From contig WPDH01000236.1 of NCBI GenBank assembly GCA_019137255.1, forward strand, positions 1 to 64,000: 64,000 nucleotides of DNA, read 5' to 3'. The translations under genes were made by a program, and so were the position numbers. This document shows positions 42,777 to 52,758 of the stretch, one piece after another (within the stretch, counting starts at the first letter, position 1; each line of letters starts with the position of its first letter). Source of the stretch: Corinectria fuckeliana. Lineage: Eukaryota; Ascomycota; Sordariomycetes; Hypocreales; Nectriaceae. The notes under the pieces were generated by a model. That model was given only the letters and a program-made list of their open reading frames with translations, was not told the DNA's origin and searched no databases.

Positions 42777-42856
42777 GCCGTGCCTAATGTGCGACTGTAC
42801 ACTGCCACACTCAAAGAACAGAGACGGGTGCACTACCGTCGCACATTAGGCACGGC
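42777..42856. repeat. Perfect 19-bp inverted repeat (hairpin)
   Basis: gccgtgcctaatgtgcgac at 42777-42795 is repeated as its exact reverse complement at 42838-42856, with a 42-bp loop. It lies about 500 bp past the NUDIX stop, so it is not an obvious terminator. Confidence 0.9.
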
Positions 42857-44009
42857 CCGCCAGCTCCACCAGCGAGGTCGGCTCCCAGCTTGACCAACAA
42901 CAGCATCGAGGCCGTCGACGAGCAGCGGGACAATCGCCTCGTTGCCATTATCGACCTCAAGACCGAGCCCGAAGAGCGCTGAAGCCGACGACGGGGGGCC
43001 CCTCCCGGGGATCTCGGTCCCGAAAGAGTTGCAGGCTCCCGGACCCTCTGGCAGGAGCTGCCAATCTGCGCTGCTTCCTCGCCATCTCACCGTCACGGGC
43101 AGCCCCGATATGGTTGGTTCCTTGGCGCTGTCTCGCCTTGTGGTCCGGCTTATGCAATAGGAACGCGGAATCATGACAACTTCGAAGCCTTGACTCCCGT
43201 TCTTTCAGCTTGGGTCCTCGTATCCCTCGCCCCCTGCCGAATGGATACGCGGGCGTGTTCGAGTCGAGCCTGGCACATCGTGCGATGATCCCCGGGTCAG
43301 AGAGTTGGTCTGCCACTATTGGAACGAGCTCCCGAGATGAGCGGCCGTACGCATGGCCAGGCGAGCTATGGAGCCGAGGGGACATGGCTGGTTGGCTTGA
43401 CCGGCACCCGAGAGACTGAGGGCACAGCTGTGGTGGACTCCTGCAACGGGTATCAAAATGACAGCTCGCGGGCACCAATAGTTCTGGACTTGGCTGTCAA
43501 TCTCGACCAAATTCACATTTACAAACGACTCCTGCCCAAGGCCAGCCCATTGAATCATATTTCCAAGGACGCATTCCGCCACTCATCACGACCCACTACG
43601 TGCAGCGACTTCAGCAGCCTGCAAACGCCAAGTCCCAACCAGAATCTGTACGGGTTCATCGAGATCTCGGGCGATGAAGACGATGGTCATGTTGCTGCAG
43701 TAAAGGTTCCTCAACGGCCGAACACGACTGCCTCGGCAAGGAGAGTAGTGCAAGTCGTCCCTCGGTGGTTGACTGGTTCCCGTTGCCGCAATGTTTTCCA
43801 TCGAGCTGCCCAGCGTCCGCCCCAGTCAAGCCAACACCACCGCCCTGGGCGGAACCCCCCAAGGGCATGTGGCAGGACGAACCTTTTTCGAAGCCCTCCA
43901 GTGCCGTCGTTCGACGCCGTCGACCGGTGCGGATAATGCAGACATCTGCCGTTCTCCCGACAGCCAACCGGACCCTGTACTGGACCCTGTACTCGATCCT
44001 GTCAGTGGA

Positions 44010-44045
44010 TCGCCACAGCGAGCTTCTCGGACAGCCTGCCCAACA
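44010..44045 (+). repeat. 36-bp dispersed repeat, copy 1
   Basis: atcgccacagcgagcttctc followed by gacagcctgcccaac recurs as reverse complement at about 46965-47000. One frame gives SPQRAS.TACPT in both places. Confidence 0.8.
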
Positions 44046-44135
44046 AGCTGTGATCTCGCTGTGATCTGTGGTCTGTGATCTATGGTCCTGATTTGTGCTG
44101 AACGCTCCACTATGCCACACCCAATTGGCCATGGA
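44040..44135 (-). repeat. Dispersed repeat shared with 59318-59450
   Basis: The reverse complement contains tggccaattgggtgtggc, ttcagcaca and runs of agatcacagaccac, in the same order as at 59318-59450. Confidence 0.75.
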
Positions 44136-44269
44136 CTGAGTGGCCAGACACTCAGACTGCACACTACAGGGCGGGATAGTAGCAGGCTGTAATGCCATCG
44201 GCACGGCACGTACGGTCAGCTTGCTTGCAACATCTTCGCCAACCGCCCACCCACCTTTGCCTTGAGTCA

Positions 44270-45929
44270 TTCATGGACTTGGCCACTTCCCAGACCCTCT
44301 ACGGTGGCCCCGAAGCCGAGGCCGTCTTCGCCAGAAGCGCGTTACGATGGCAAGCCGCTCTCGCGCGAAAGCCATATCACTCCCGACCGAGAACCTTGAT
44401 TTGAGACAAACCCTCGCCCGTGCTCCCTCGATACCCGACAAGATCCCTAGCGAACCCCATTATATCGAAGGCTACTCTCTCTGGACGAATTCCGATGCTT
44501 TCTGCCCTCTAAAGACTCGTACGGAGAAGCCTCGAATCATCTCGTTGAGAAATCGTCATAGAACAACATGTACAACATCTGCGTCGAACAGCTTCCGAGT
44601 TTGGGGGAGCAAAACAAGCAGTGGTATTGCACTGTTGGTATTGGGTCAGGCATATATCCTAAGTGCAGAACTTGCGGAGAGACAGGGTCTCCACATGGAG
44701 TATAATTCGCCGCCTAGTACGCCTTCTGGCTCGACAGCTCTCAACCTCGACTATGCCTCTCCCCACGAGCTTGCGTGGTGGAAGGCAGTTGCCAGACATG
44801 GCGTTGGATGGTCAATTGGAGGTGGTCAGATCGCCCCATGGGCAGGGAAGCAGCTTCTTACCTCTCAAGGCTATGTCGTGCCTATGACTTTGGGAGCCAG
44901 TCCTCGGCAGCACTTGCGGCAGCCTTGTCTATCCCACTTCACGCCAGCACATCGTAATTCAAGGCGGCCACCATCGAACTTCCGAAGCCGTCATTCCAGG
45001 CTTGCGTCAGCTCCCCAGGTGGACAAGATTGTTTAACTGACTTCCAGCTTATTGGTTACTATATGACCCTGAGCATGTGCCCCTGGGCTTTGGGCCCTTC
45101 TTTGTGGAGCATATTTTGGGAGCCAAATGTGCCATGCAATTTGGCCGGGGCCTGGGTCTGCCCTATCGCGGACACGCTCAAAGCCATTATCTGTGGGAAT
45201 GATCTGGAACTTCTTGCGAGAGTCCTGTCGTTTACAAAGGTCTCGCCGTTATGGCTTGGTGTCGCTCTCTGTAACCAGAGGGTAATCATCAACCGCATAT
45301 TGCCGTCCCTTACGGAACTACGAGACTATCCCTCTACTCGGCCCGATATTGACGCTGCTGCATGGACAGGCGCGCCTCAATCATTCATAAGTAGTTATCA
45401 GACGGGACCTTATCTTGATGATGGAATGGTGTCGAGAGCGGAGGTTTGGCGTTTACGCCATGATTGCCATGCGGAGTATCCGGATGATGGATTCTTGTAT
45501 ATCCCACCCTACGGATGGTCGCCGTTTGGCAATATGCAGGCCGCAGACGTCGAGCTTTAAATCCGTCATCATCTTGCTTGTTCGCATGAGTGGACATTTA
45601 CACATTGGACTTGGTTACCAAGCGGGACAACAGATGTTAGGTTATCGATGGATGGATTGCAGGTGTATAAACCTCCGGAGGAAGAGGGCTGGGCGGCAGG
45701 TGATGGGTCTCAACACGCTAGATTCCCGGACAGTGAGGCCATTCATGACATTTCCAGCACAGCTACAAAGGCAATCTTTTGGTGGTGTTGCGAGCGGGCA
45801 GACAAGGGTTTCGGCGGTACCATTGTCCCACATCGTCGTGGACCTGCCGAAGTGGTAGGGAGCGCTGAAAGTATTACTCGCATTGAGCCCAAGGCCATTT
45901 ACAAGTGGCTTCAAACTATAGATACTTGA
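44270..45929 (+). pseudogene. Fungal hypothetical gene with premature stop
   Basis: Reads as a conserved unnamed fungal protein. Recognisable parts are HELAWWKAVARHGVGWSIGG, PWALGPSLWSIFW, CNLAGAWVCPIADTLKAI, PLWLGVAL, ILPSLTELRDYPSTRPDID, AWTGAPQSFI, VSRAEVWRLRHDC and YGWSPFGNMQAADVEL. Directly after VEL there is a TAA at 45558-45560, beyond which the frame continues as IRHHLACSHEWTFTHW and then SGTTDVRLSMDGLQVYKPP to a natural stop at 45929. The stop most simply arose from CAA by C-to-T in CpA context. The 5' portion (44270-44660) switches frames and its start is uncertain. The function of the family is unknown. Confidence 0.6.
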
Positions 45930-46229
45930 CGAAACAGGTGCATGCTTGCCACTATCCGCAAATCAACGCCAGCACTTGTAATTGTAACAAACCTGAAGAG
46001 CTCCTACGGTCCGCCCGGGGTACAGTGTCGTGAATGCACCTCGCCTTATTGAAGGGACAGACTGTCGGCTCTTCTGTGCCTTATCGCGAGGTTTGGTCTC
46101 GGTACGTAGGCCGATGAGAATTGGATCTGGAATGTGGCCACGCCTGTTGCAACCTGAGGGTGAAATTGAAGGTGGAAAAGCTCTTGATTTCCTTAGCTAA
46201 AAGAGGGACGAATTGACGGTCTAAGTACA
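45930..46229. other. No gene seen
   Basis: About 300 bp with no ORF of note. Confidence 0.5.
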
Positions 46230-47168
46230 TCAATTTCGGGCTTCTAGGAAATCTGCAATAGAAGGAAATCGCTCGGCTGCCTTCGTCATCCGTGGGGCTA
46301 CGATCACGATGATCGTCACAGGGTCAGGCCACCTAGAACAAGGTAGAGTGCGACGATTTTTCGACCCGGGAGCATCCTCCTTCTCCGCTGTACTGCCATC
46401 CTCATCTCTCTCGCTGTCGGCTGATCCAGGGTGCGAATGTCGCATTCGCTTCGGTTCAACTGGAGAGAGCTGCTGGGGGGGTGTCAGAGGGTCGTTGCTA
46501 GCTAGAAGACCAAAGCCAGCATTTTGTCGGGTGCGTGCGTCTCTGGGAGGCAGTATATTCTGCGGGGTCCGGCGGTCGTGCAGGGGGCCTCCTGGGAGGT
46601 TAGCTGGTCTCGCAAAGACGGGGATGGCTGGGTGAAAGCTCCCTCGCTTTCCATTCGGGACGGCGGCGCAGTCGGGCCCCGGGGGCTCGTAGCGTTGTGA
46701 GCGACGTGGCCGGGTTTCCCCAGGTTGGGATATGACGCGTGACCGGGATGCTGCTGGGAGTGAGCCCAGAATTGGGAACAAGCCCGGAGGCGCGTCTAAG
46801 CCGCCCAGCGAGACGACGTTCTGGTCGGCAAGAGAGGAGGCTGAGTCTGTAGTCTCGTCGTCGGCTCCGAGAAGCCAGCCGACGCATGGTATGGAGCAGC
46901 TGGTTGGCGTTACGGGCTCGTCGTCTCTCGTATCGGTTTCTCCACGGGAATTCCGACCCAGTCTGGTTGGGCAGGCTGTCGGAGAAGCTCGCTGTGGCGA
47001 TGGGGTTCGTCGTCCGGAACGTGATGGGGTCGATTTCGGATGCTTCAATGGCATAGCAGTCTCGTCCTTGACTTGCCTCGGACATGACCAACCAAGGAGC
47101 AACAAGAGCTCAAACAGCAGGACAGTCGAGGCAGTGAGAAAAAAACACAGTGCTTCTGATTGAGGCAT
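46230..47168 (-). CDS. Low-complexity hypothetical ORF
   Basis: A 312-codon open frame from an ATG. The first 26 residues (TVLLFELLLLLG core) look like a signal anchor, but the rest is Pro/Arg/Ser-rich without domains. Two stretches are shared with other places in the window: SPQRAS.TACPT (44010-44045) and RWPDPVTIIVIVAPRMTKAA (24388-24446, where the same frame is open). Another frame on the same strand is also open for 163 codons. The ORF could therefore be part of a dispersed element rather than a cellular gene. Confidence 0.3.
   Translation of the reverse strand: MPQSEALCFFLTASTVLLFELLLLLGWSCPRQVKDETAMPLKHPKSTPSRSGRRTPSPQRASPTACPTRLGRNSRGETDTRDDEPVTPTSCSIPCVGWLLGADDETTDSASSLADQNVVSLGGLDAPPGLFPILGSLPAASRSRVISQPGETRPRRSQRYEPPGPDCAAVPNGKRGSFHPAIPVFARPANLPGGPLHDRRTPQNILPPRDARTRQNAGFGLLASNDPLTPPQQLSPVEPKRMRHSHPGSADSERDEDGSTAEKEDAPGSKNRRTLPCSRWPDPVTIIVIVAPRMTKAAERFPSIADFLEARN
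46268..46335 (-). repeat. Dispersed repeat shared with 24388-24446
   Basis: Inverted copy of the 60-bp segment with the cgatgatcatcgtgatc-type core. It lies at the 3' end of the ORF at 46230-47168. Confidence 0.75.
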
Positions 47169-48100
47169 GACCCGGAAAGCAGTTGTAGTGCGCCTTGGTG
47201 ACCTCCCAGTATTTTTAAATTGACGATGCAGATGGTAGACCGTGTATTTAATATCAATGGAAACTTAGGATTTTTACCTAGTTTTTGCACGTTGGCGGAG
47301 CGTGTCTAATAAGCCACCGTAGTGCACCCTGGTGAGGTGAGCGCTGCAGCCTATCGCAGTCACCAGGTTCAAAGGCATCGATGACCTCCCGCACAGCTGC
47401 AGCACCCAACGCTTATTGATATCACTGTAAGGGTGTTGCTAGAAGATCTCGCAGACCTTCTGAAGAATTTGGCTGTAAAAGACAGCTTAATTGAGAGTGC
47501 AAAGGAGCTTGGGGAAGAGAATCGAAAACCTGCTTAACTTGATGCCCCAGCGAATGAAGGCAGTCGTTGACGCAGGTGGCTGATACACTAGATATTGATG
47601 TACATAATCATGGTTTCTAGTCTCTAGGCTTGAAACTCATCTAGTTTATGATTTCATATGATATTATTCGGGTGCATAATGGCAGTCAAGGAATGTATTA
47701 TGATCTGGAGATTTGGGTGGATCCGGAGATTGTCAACTTTTGCACGCCCACTGTAGAGGCACTGCGCCCGGCGTCGTAACGCGCTGTGGGCAGCGAAGGC
47801 TCGGCGAGCCTTTAGCCCCCTTTAACCTGTTGTGTGTTACTGTTCTATAATAAAGCATACTGGAATTGGTTGATCTTTTTGACTCAGTTGGATTGATTTA
47901 GGAACACCGCCCTAGCCCTTACAATTATCATCGAGCATGTCAAGAGGATATCGAAGAAGCCCTCGCGCAGATCAATGAACGCTTTCGAGCAGCGATTTGT
48001 CACGTTTGTGTTCCTCCACCATCTTAAGCGTTGCAGGGTTCGCTGAGTACATCTAACCATCAGAGGGCACACGCATATTTACAAGAATCCTGAACTAGCC
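47169..48100. other. No supported gene
   Basis: Moderately AT-rich DNA without a recognisable gene. The word ttttgcacg occurs at about 47284 and 47735 in direct orientation, a weak hint of an element boundary. Contains the stop codons expected of non-coding DNA in all frames. Confidence 0.45.
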
Positions 48101-48950
48101 ATGGGAGAACACATTGCGCATGACGCTATCTGGGAAAATCTGGGCTTGTGGGTCGCTCGCCACGCTTGCGGAGTACCCGCTGCCTTTGAAGTCCTCACTA
48201 GCCAAGGTGGAACAAAGGTCAGCATCAATGCTGAGTATGATGCTCTGCCAGATATCGGACACGCTTGTGTATCATTGCTGCAAGTGGCATAAAAAGAGGG
48301 GAGTCCAAGTCCAGTTGCAGTTGCTGGGGACTCCAGCCAAGAAGAACCTGAGCGGCAAAGCTATTTTGAAGAACGGCGCATACGAAGACATCGATGTCGT
48401 ATTGATGAGGTAAATCTTGAATCTTTGTCCTGCAGAAATGAGCCCGGTCTTGCTTTGAAGCTGCCGCTCAGACAACGGGTTGCGGGATCAAGATAACCGA
48501 GTTTCTGACACCTTGCTGTACAGGATACAGAACTGTGATGGTTTCGACCCGTCGCCTGCTTTGTGCGATCGGTACGCGGGGTTGCGTATCAGGACCCCTG
48601 ACGTCCTCTGCAACTCGGCAGATGGGCATGAGTCTGGTGTTTGGTGCTTCCCATCGTAACTCCTGGTCCGAGAAGATTGTAGGCCGTGTCATCCACGATG
48701 CCTCGACTAGGTGGATATCGGGACAAGACGCTCGGATTTCTTAGTAAAGGTCAGCAGTCATCGGCCGTAAGTCGTTGTCGGAAAAGGTGCCATTTTTCTG
48801 ATCCAAGTCCTGGCAGATGGAGATTCGCGTGTCTACCCATCCCCGAAGCCTCATGGGGAAAAGAAGACGGCGTCCTTCCGGTGCCGGGATCTATCTCGGC
48901 CCTCTGCGACTTCGGTGGTGCCAGGGAAAATGTTGGAAAGCAGGCCGACT
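48101..48950 (+). pseudogene. Peptidase M20/amidohydrolase-like remnant
   Basis: The plus strand reads ACGVPAAFEVLTSQGGTKVS and INAEYDALPDIGHAC, the M20 metal-site signature D-x-L-P-D-x-G-H-A-C, but the following G-H-N is missing. A second frame resumes the family as KRGVQVQLQLLGTPAKKN and AILKNGAYEDIDVVLM. A weaker match, TTGCGIKITE, lies at 48474-48503. About 30 residues after GHAC have been lost and at least one frameshift is present. Beyond 48510 only scattered resemblance remains. The initial segment has no convincing start codon. Enzymes of this type hydrolyse amide bonds of small substrates; this copy cannot. Confidence 0.65.
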
Positions 48951-50269
48951 ATTGCCTCTGAATAGAGATGAAAGGTTGTGGTGTTGACCGTAAAGCTTGG
49001 TTGGAGAAGGCGTAAATAATCCATAGGACACTCTACAGCAGAATCTCCTTGACGAGGAGGAGGACGATCGCCGATTGTCCGCTGAACGGTTCGTGGGGGA
49101 GGAGGATGAGGTGGCGCACATGTCGAACAGGATGGACTCGCTTCTTGAGTTGAATGTTGAGAGGACTGCCTCTTGATGCACACTAAAGTTCCGGTTGGAT
49201 TCCTGGGCCTGCGAAGCCCAGGTCCGGGTATCTCCTTAGGTGCCTAGGGCCCTGTTAGCGTCTCGGAACAGCGTAAAGATCCCCAACTTACAGGCCCCAT
49301 CCCGTCTGAAGGCAGTATCGGCAGCAAAGAGTAGCCGAAATCCTGTCTTGGGATACGCAACAGACCGCATGGAACAAGTGTGCATGTTAGCCAGCACGAG
49401 TTGGTGCTGATGATGACCAGTAGACATGATCGTGACAGGTTGAATCTTTCCATAGCATCATTGAGGGGGGGTGCGGTAGGCACCCTCCTGGGCCAGAAGG
49501 ACCTCCTGGTGGGCGGATTCTAGGGTATGAGAGGACCTCCCCACTCTAGCTTTTTGAAAGAAAACGCACACCTTGCAACCTCACTTGGACCTCCTTTCTT
49601 TTATCCTTGCACGACGACGTTCTGCAATGTAAAGGTTTCCTTCCTTATATCCATCCTATCTCTACACCACCCCAATGAGGCAAGGAGACTGCTCTTCAAT
49701 CGCTTGCTCACTGATCACCCGCAGTTGCGGTGGTGACTCCTTGTTGTCTGGAGACGTCGCTACGCTGGAGCCTTTACTCCTCCATCCGCAACCCAGATCC
49801 TACCCCTTACAACACTTTCTTCGTTTCCTCTTGAACGCCACCACCTTGCCTGCATGTGCAGCTCCCTCGGCCCTTCAGCCATCGCCTAGCCTCAACTCAC
49901 CAAGCAGCAAAAGCAGAAGCACACACCTGTCGTCATCCCCCAAACCCGCTTCCCACCAGTGGCGTGGTCGAAGCCGGGCGGGCGCGCAAAGCTTCGAGGC
50001 TGCCGCCAATCCTCGCACCTCAAGTCGACAAATGCCACACAGGCGGAAGCGATCGCCCGCCTCCTTCCAGCAAATTCTAGGCCCTGCCCTAGCCTTAAGA
50101 ACACATCCTTTTCCCTGGCGACGGGCCAACGCAATGGATGCCATCTCTATGGAAGGCACCAAGAAACAGAAATTGCCAATTGCCAACGGCCTTTTCTGCA
50201 CCAAGATACGTCTGATGGACATTCCTCAACATCATCAACATCAACATCATCTGCGTACGCATGGTCTGG
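48951..50269. other. No supported gene
   Basis: Overlapping Ser/Pro-rich ORFs (for example plus 49675-50277) with no domain I recognise. Confidence 0.45.
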
Positions 50270-50610
50270 AGCTCTAGCTGCCACCATATTTGAACATGGA
50301 CCATACAAGGGTGCCGGAGAGGGAGATTCTGCTGGCCGTCGATACCCTCAGCGTGGACTTGGCGATTGGCCGACGCTCGTCATTGAAACAGGATACTCTC
50401 CGTCTCCGACACAAGAAGTCTCAGTAAACATCATTATCAACAAACTCGGCTCCACCTCATCCCCTGGGAACTTGATCCCCTCATCAGCTGTAAGTCCAGT
50501 CCCAGCCTCCCATCCTGGTAATCTTAGGAGAGAAACTTACCCGTCTATATTCAGTCTCCTCCAAAGTTCAAGGTCAAGTCCCTTGGTGATGAGCCATCGC
50601 AGCCGTCAGA
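50270..50610 (+). pseudogene. Fragment of a fungal accessory family (PTLVIE motif)
   Basis: The plus strand reads ATIFEHGPYKGAGEGDSAGR then RGLGDWPTLVIETGYSPSPT and VNIIINKLGS. A similar W-PTLVIE-G-S motif occurs in an unnamed fungal accessory family, where it is followed by a W-rich segment that is absent here, suggesting an internal deletion. The family may have a nuclease fold, but I cannot show that from this piece. Followed directly by the HEI10-like array. Confidence 0.35.
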
Positions 50611-50617
50611 AAACGAA

Positions 50618-51115
50618 CGGCGCGCCACGTGCCCGGCTTGCAACGCCCAGCTCAACGGCCCTGACGACGCTTTTGTTTTGAACCTCAACCCGAGTGAGGA
50701 GTACAAGACAAGTCTTAGTGGTCTCAGCCCGACGTTTGGTTGCGAGCCTATTCACAAGAGGTTTCGAACCTCAACCCGAGTGAGGGGTACAAGACAAGTA
50801 TCCTTGGCACTATAATGACGAACACTCGGATCTCCGATCCTTACGTCCTCTACCCACGACATAGGAGATTTCAAATCTCAACCCGAGTGAGGAGTGCAAC
50901 ACAAGTGTCAGTGGTCTCAGCCCTACGTTTGGTTGCGAGCCTGCCTATCCACAGGAGGTTTCGAACCCCAACCCGAGTAGGGAGTAGTGAGGAGTACAAG
51001 ACAAGGTCTCAGCCCTAATGTCATCATGGAATGTGCTGGTCGAGCACTCAGTTTCGAACCTCAACCCGAGTGAGGAGTACAAGACAAGTGTCCTGAGCGG
51101 TCTCAGCCCTCAAGT
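50618..51115 (+). repeat. Five-copy array of a HEI10/CCNB1IP1-like exon
   Basis: The first unit begins with RRATCPACNAQLNGPDDAFV, the end of a RING finger (CPAC), followed by LNLNPSEEYKTSLSGLSP. The phrase NPSEEYKTS..SGLSP, and NVIMECAGRALSF near 51015-51053, are characteristic of fungal homologues of the meiotic crossover E3 ligase HEI10/CCNB1IP1. The DNA unit (t)tcgaacctcaacccgagtg...acaagacaagt...ggtctcagccc then recurs at about 50761, 50867, 50957 and 51051, with truncations and frame changes. Only the first copy keeps the RING end. The parent gene is not in the window. None of the copies has a start or the downstream coiled coil. Confidence 0.7.
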
Positions 51116-51191
51116 TTGCCTTCACCATATCGCAAATGATGTCCACGTTTCCCTCATCCACGACGCAGACCGTCAGCAACTACCCAGGAAG

Positions 51192-51260
51192 CAATTAGCA
51201 TTTAGGCTAGCTTAGCACTAAGCATCAGCGCAGTACGCATTACCTTTTGCTGCAACTGGA
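51192..51260 (+). repeat. Dispersed repeat 'agcatttagg', copy D
   Basis: Matches copies A and B (25176, 25694): agcatttaggctagcttagc, gcatcagcg, gcattaccttttgct. It lies just downstream of the HEI10-like array. Confidence 0.85.
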
Positions 51261-51406
51261 AATGCAATAGCTATTGTGGAACATGGGGAGGGAGGGCCCA
51301 CTCATGCTCATCATAAGCATGAATCTCACCATGAGGTGCGGAAGACGGTACTGGGGATCCCTCGGCCGAAATTTCAAGGAGAACCCGCAGCTTGGGTCTT
51401 TGTAGG

Positions 51407-51650
51407 TGTTGGTGGGTGACCACCTATTTATTATAGGAGATATGACCTGCCCAAGAGCAAGGTGCCTTGACTTTTGGTGTAGCGGTCATTGATAGTAGGA
51501 GCTCTAAGGCAGTGATGGAATCCTGGAGTATGTCTTGATATGAGAAATGGGCATTCCTTCAAGCAGATGTTCCTCCTTTCTGGGTAGCATGGGGCAATTC
51601 GCCTTCGGGTTTGTATCTATGTTAATGACATGTTGGTCTACACATCGTCG
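51407..51650 (+). mobile_element. LTR-like start and possible reverse-transcriptase scrap
   Basis: 51407-51485 matches the first 75 bp of the LTR-like sequence at 57166 (tgttggtgggtgaccaccta, gacctgccca, aaggtgcctt). Downstream, 51613-51648 reads CIYVNDMLVYTS, close to the YVDD motif region of copia-type reverse transcriptases with D to N. The motif is short and could be chance. No other polymerase motifs were found. Confidence 0.35.
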
Positions 51651-52758
51651 CACGCCCATTGCTTGTTGTGACGCAGAAAACCACTGTACTAAACAGGGCA
51701 AAATTGTAAGGACCCTTACATTAGGTACCCAAGTTAAGCCAGCTTATTTGACCGCGACACTTGTCAAGTTCTGCCAGGCCTTATCGTCGCGAGGGCAACA
51801 ATCACGCTGTGATGACTGAGGATAAGAGAGCCGAGATTGAGCCGACAAGAGGGAGCACGACACACGTGATTCCGAGCATGATCAGCCAATCAACGCTATT
51901 ACACACATTACATAAGCCTTCTGCGTCACGAACAGTGCACTCGCGCACCTTCAATCGCAACACAATACCTGCCGCCGCCGCCGCCGCCGCCGGCCGTCAA
52001 TGCTAAGATGTCAATTGCATACAAATACTGTAGTCCGAGGAATGGGCGGAGGACGAGGTAGGGGTGCGTTTATCGGGCAGTCGTCTGGGCCCTTTCTGCA
52101 TATTAGCCATAGCGGCTACAGCACGCTAATTACAGTAGTTACAGTGGGCATAACGCGCTAGCTGCTACAGCAGTCACAGCGTGCTATAGCGGTTGCAGCG
52201 CGTTAACAATAGCAGCTACAGCGCGTTAATGACAGTAGCTACAGCGCGTTTGCAGCCGCTGCAGATCAATAGTCGAGCCAGGTAGAATGTGATGCATTTC
52301 GCTCAATTGACGGAAATGCGTTTTTTTGGGCTCTTGGGCGCGTTGTGTGCTGTGTGCTGTGTCCTGTGATGTGTTTATTGCATTCTCTTCAGCGCAGCAG
52401 GGAGGAAAACGGGGAAAAGGTCACGTTTGTTGTGCACCTAGCAAGACTCCTCAAGAACAGGGGCATGAATCATTGAGGAAGAAGATCATCAACCGCATCG
52501 TCCAGCCTGCCTGTGTTGGAGGGAGATAGGTTCAAGCATTTTACTGGAGTTACGTTTTGCGAGGCCGTTCAAGTGCTGAAGCTTGTTCGGGTGCCGGAGC
52601 TGCCTGAGGCGTCTTTGTACGGGGGAAATGGCTGTCAGGTTTCCCAGAATGACTGATTGTCTAAATAAGAGACCTCTCTGACTGTAGTGTCGATTATTCG
52701 CTTACATCTATTCTGTAATTAGAACTGGTCCAACTGCTATTCAGTCCATCCATTTTTG
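51651..52758. other. Intergenic with minisatellite
   Basis: A CCG run lies at 51970-51995. 52085-52265 is a degenerate array of cagcgcgttaa/acagtagcta units. No gene identified. Confidence 0.5.
52085..52265. repeat. cagcgcgtta minisatellite
   Basis: Six or more diverged units built from (a)gctacagcgcgttaa and tgacagtag, with spacing near 30 bp. Confidence 0.75.

Larger units (their letters stand above)
42265..44269. other. No supported gene; hairpin and repeats
   Basis: A perfect 19-bp inverted repeat lies at 42777-42856. A plus-strand frame at 43319-43936 is long but has no recognisable domain. 43970-44005 repeats ggaccctgtact, and 44010-44135 contains two dispersed repeats shared with 46965-47000 and 59318-59450. 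Confidence 0.45.

Noticed and set aside
43319..43936. Plus-strand 205-codon ORF
   Set aside because: Low-complexity C-terminus and no recognisable motif; overlapping frames are equally open.
50681..51115. tRNA B-box-like ggtttcgaacc words in the HEI10-like array
   Set aside because: They recur as part of the coding-derived unit (FxLNLNPSEE region) and no cloverleaf can be drawn around them.
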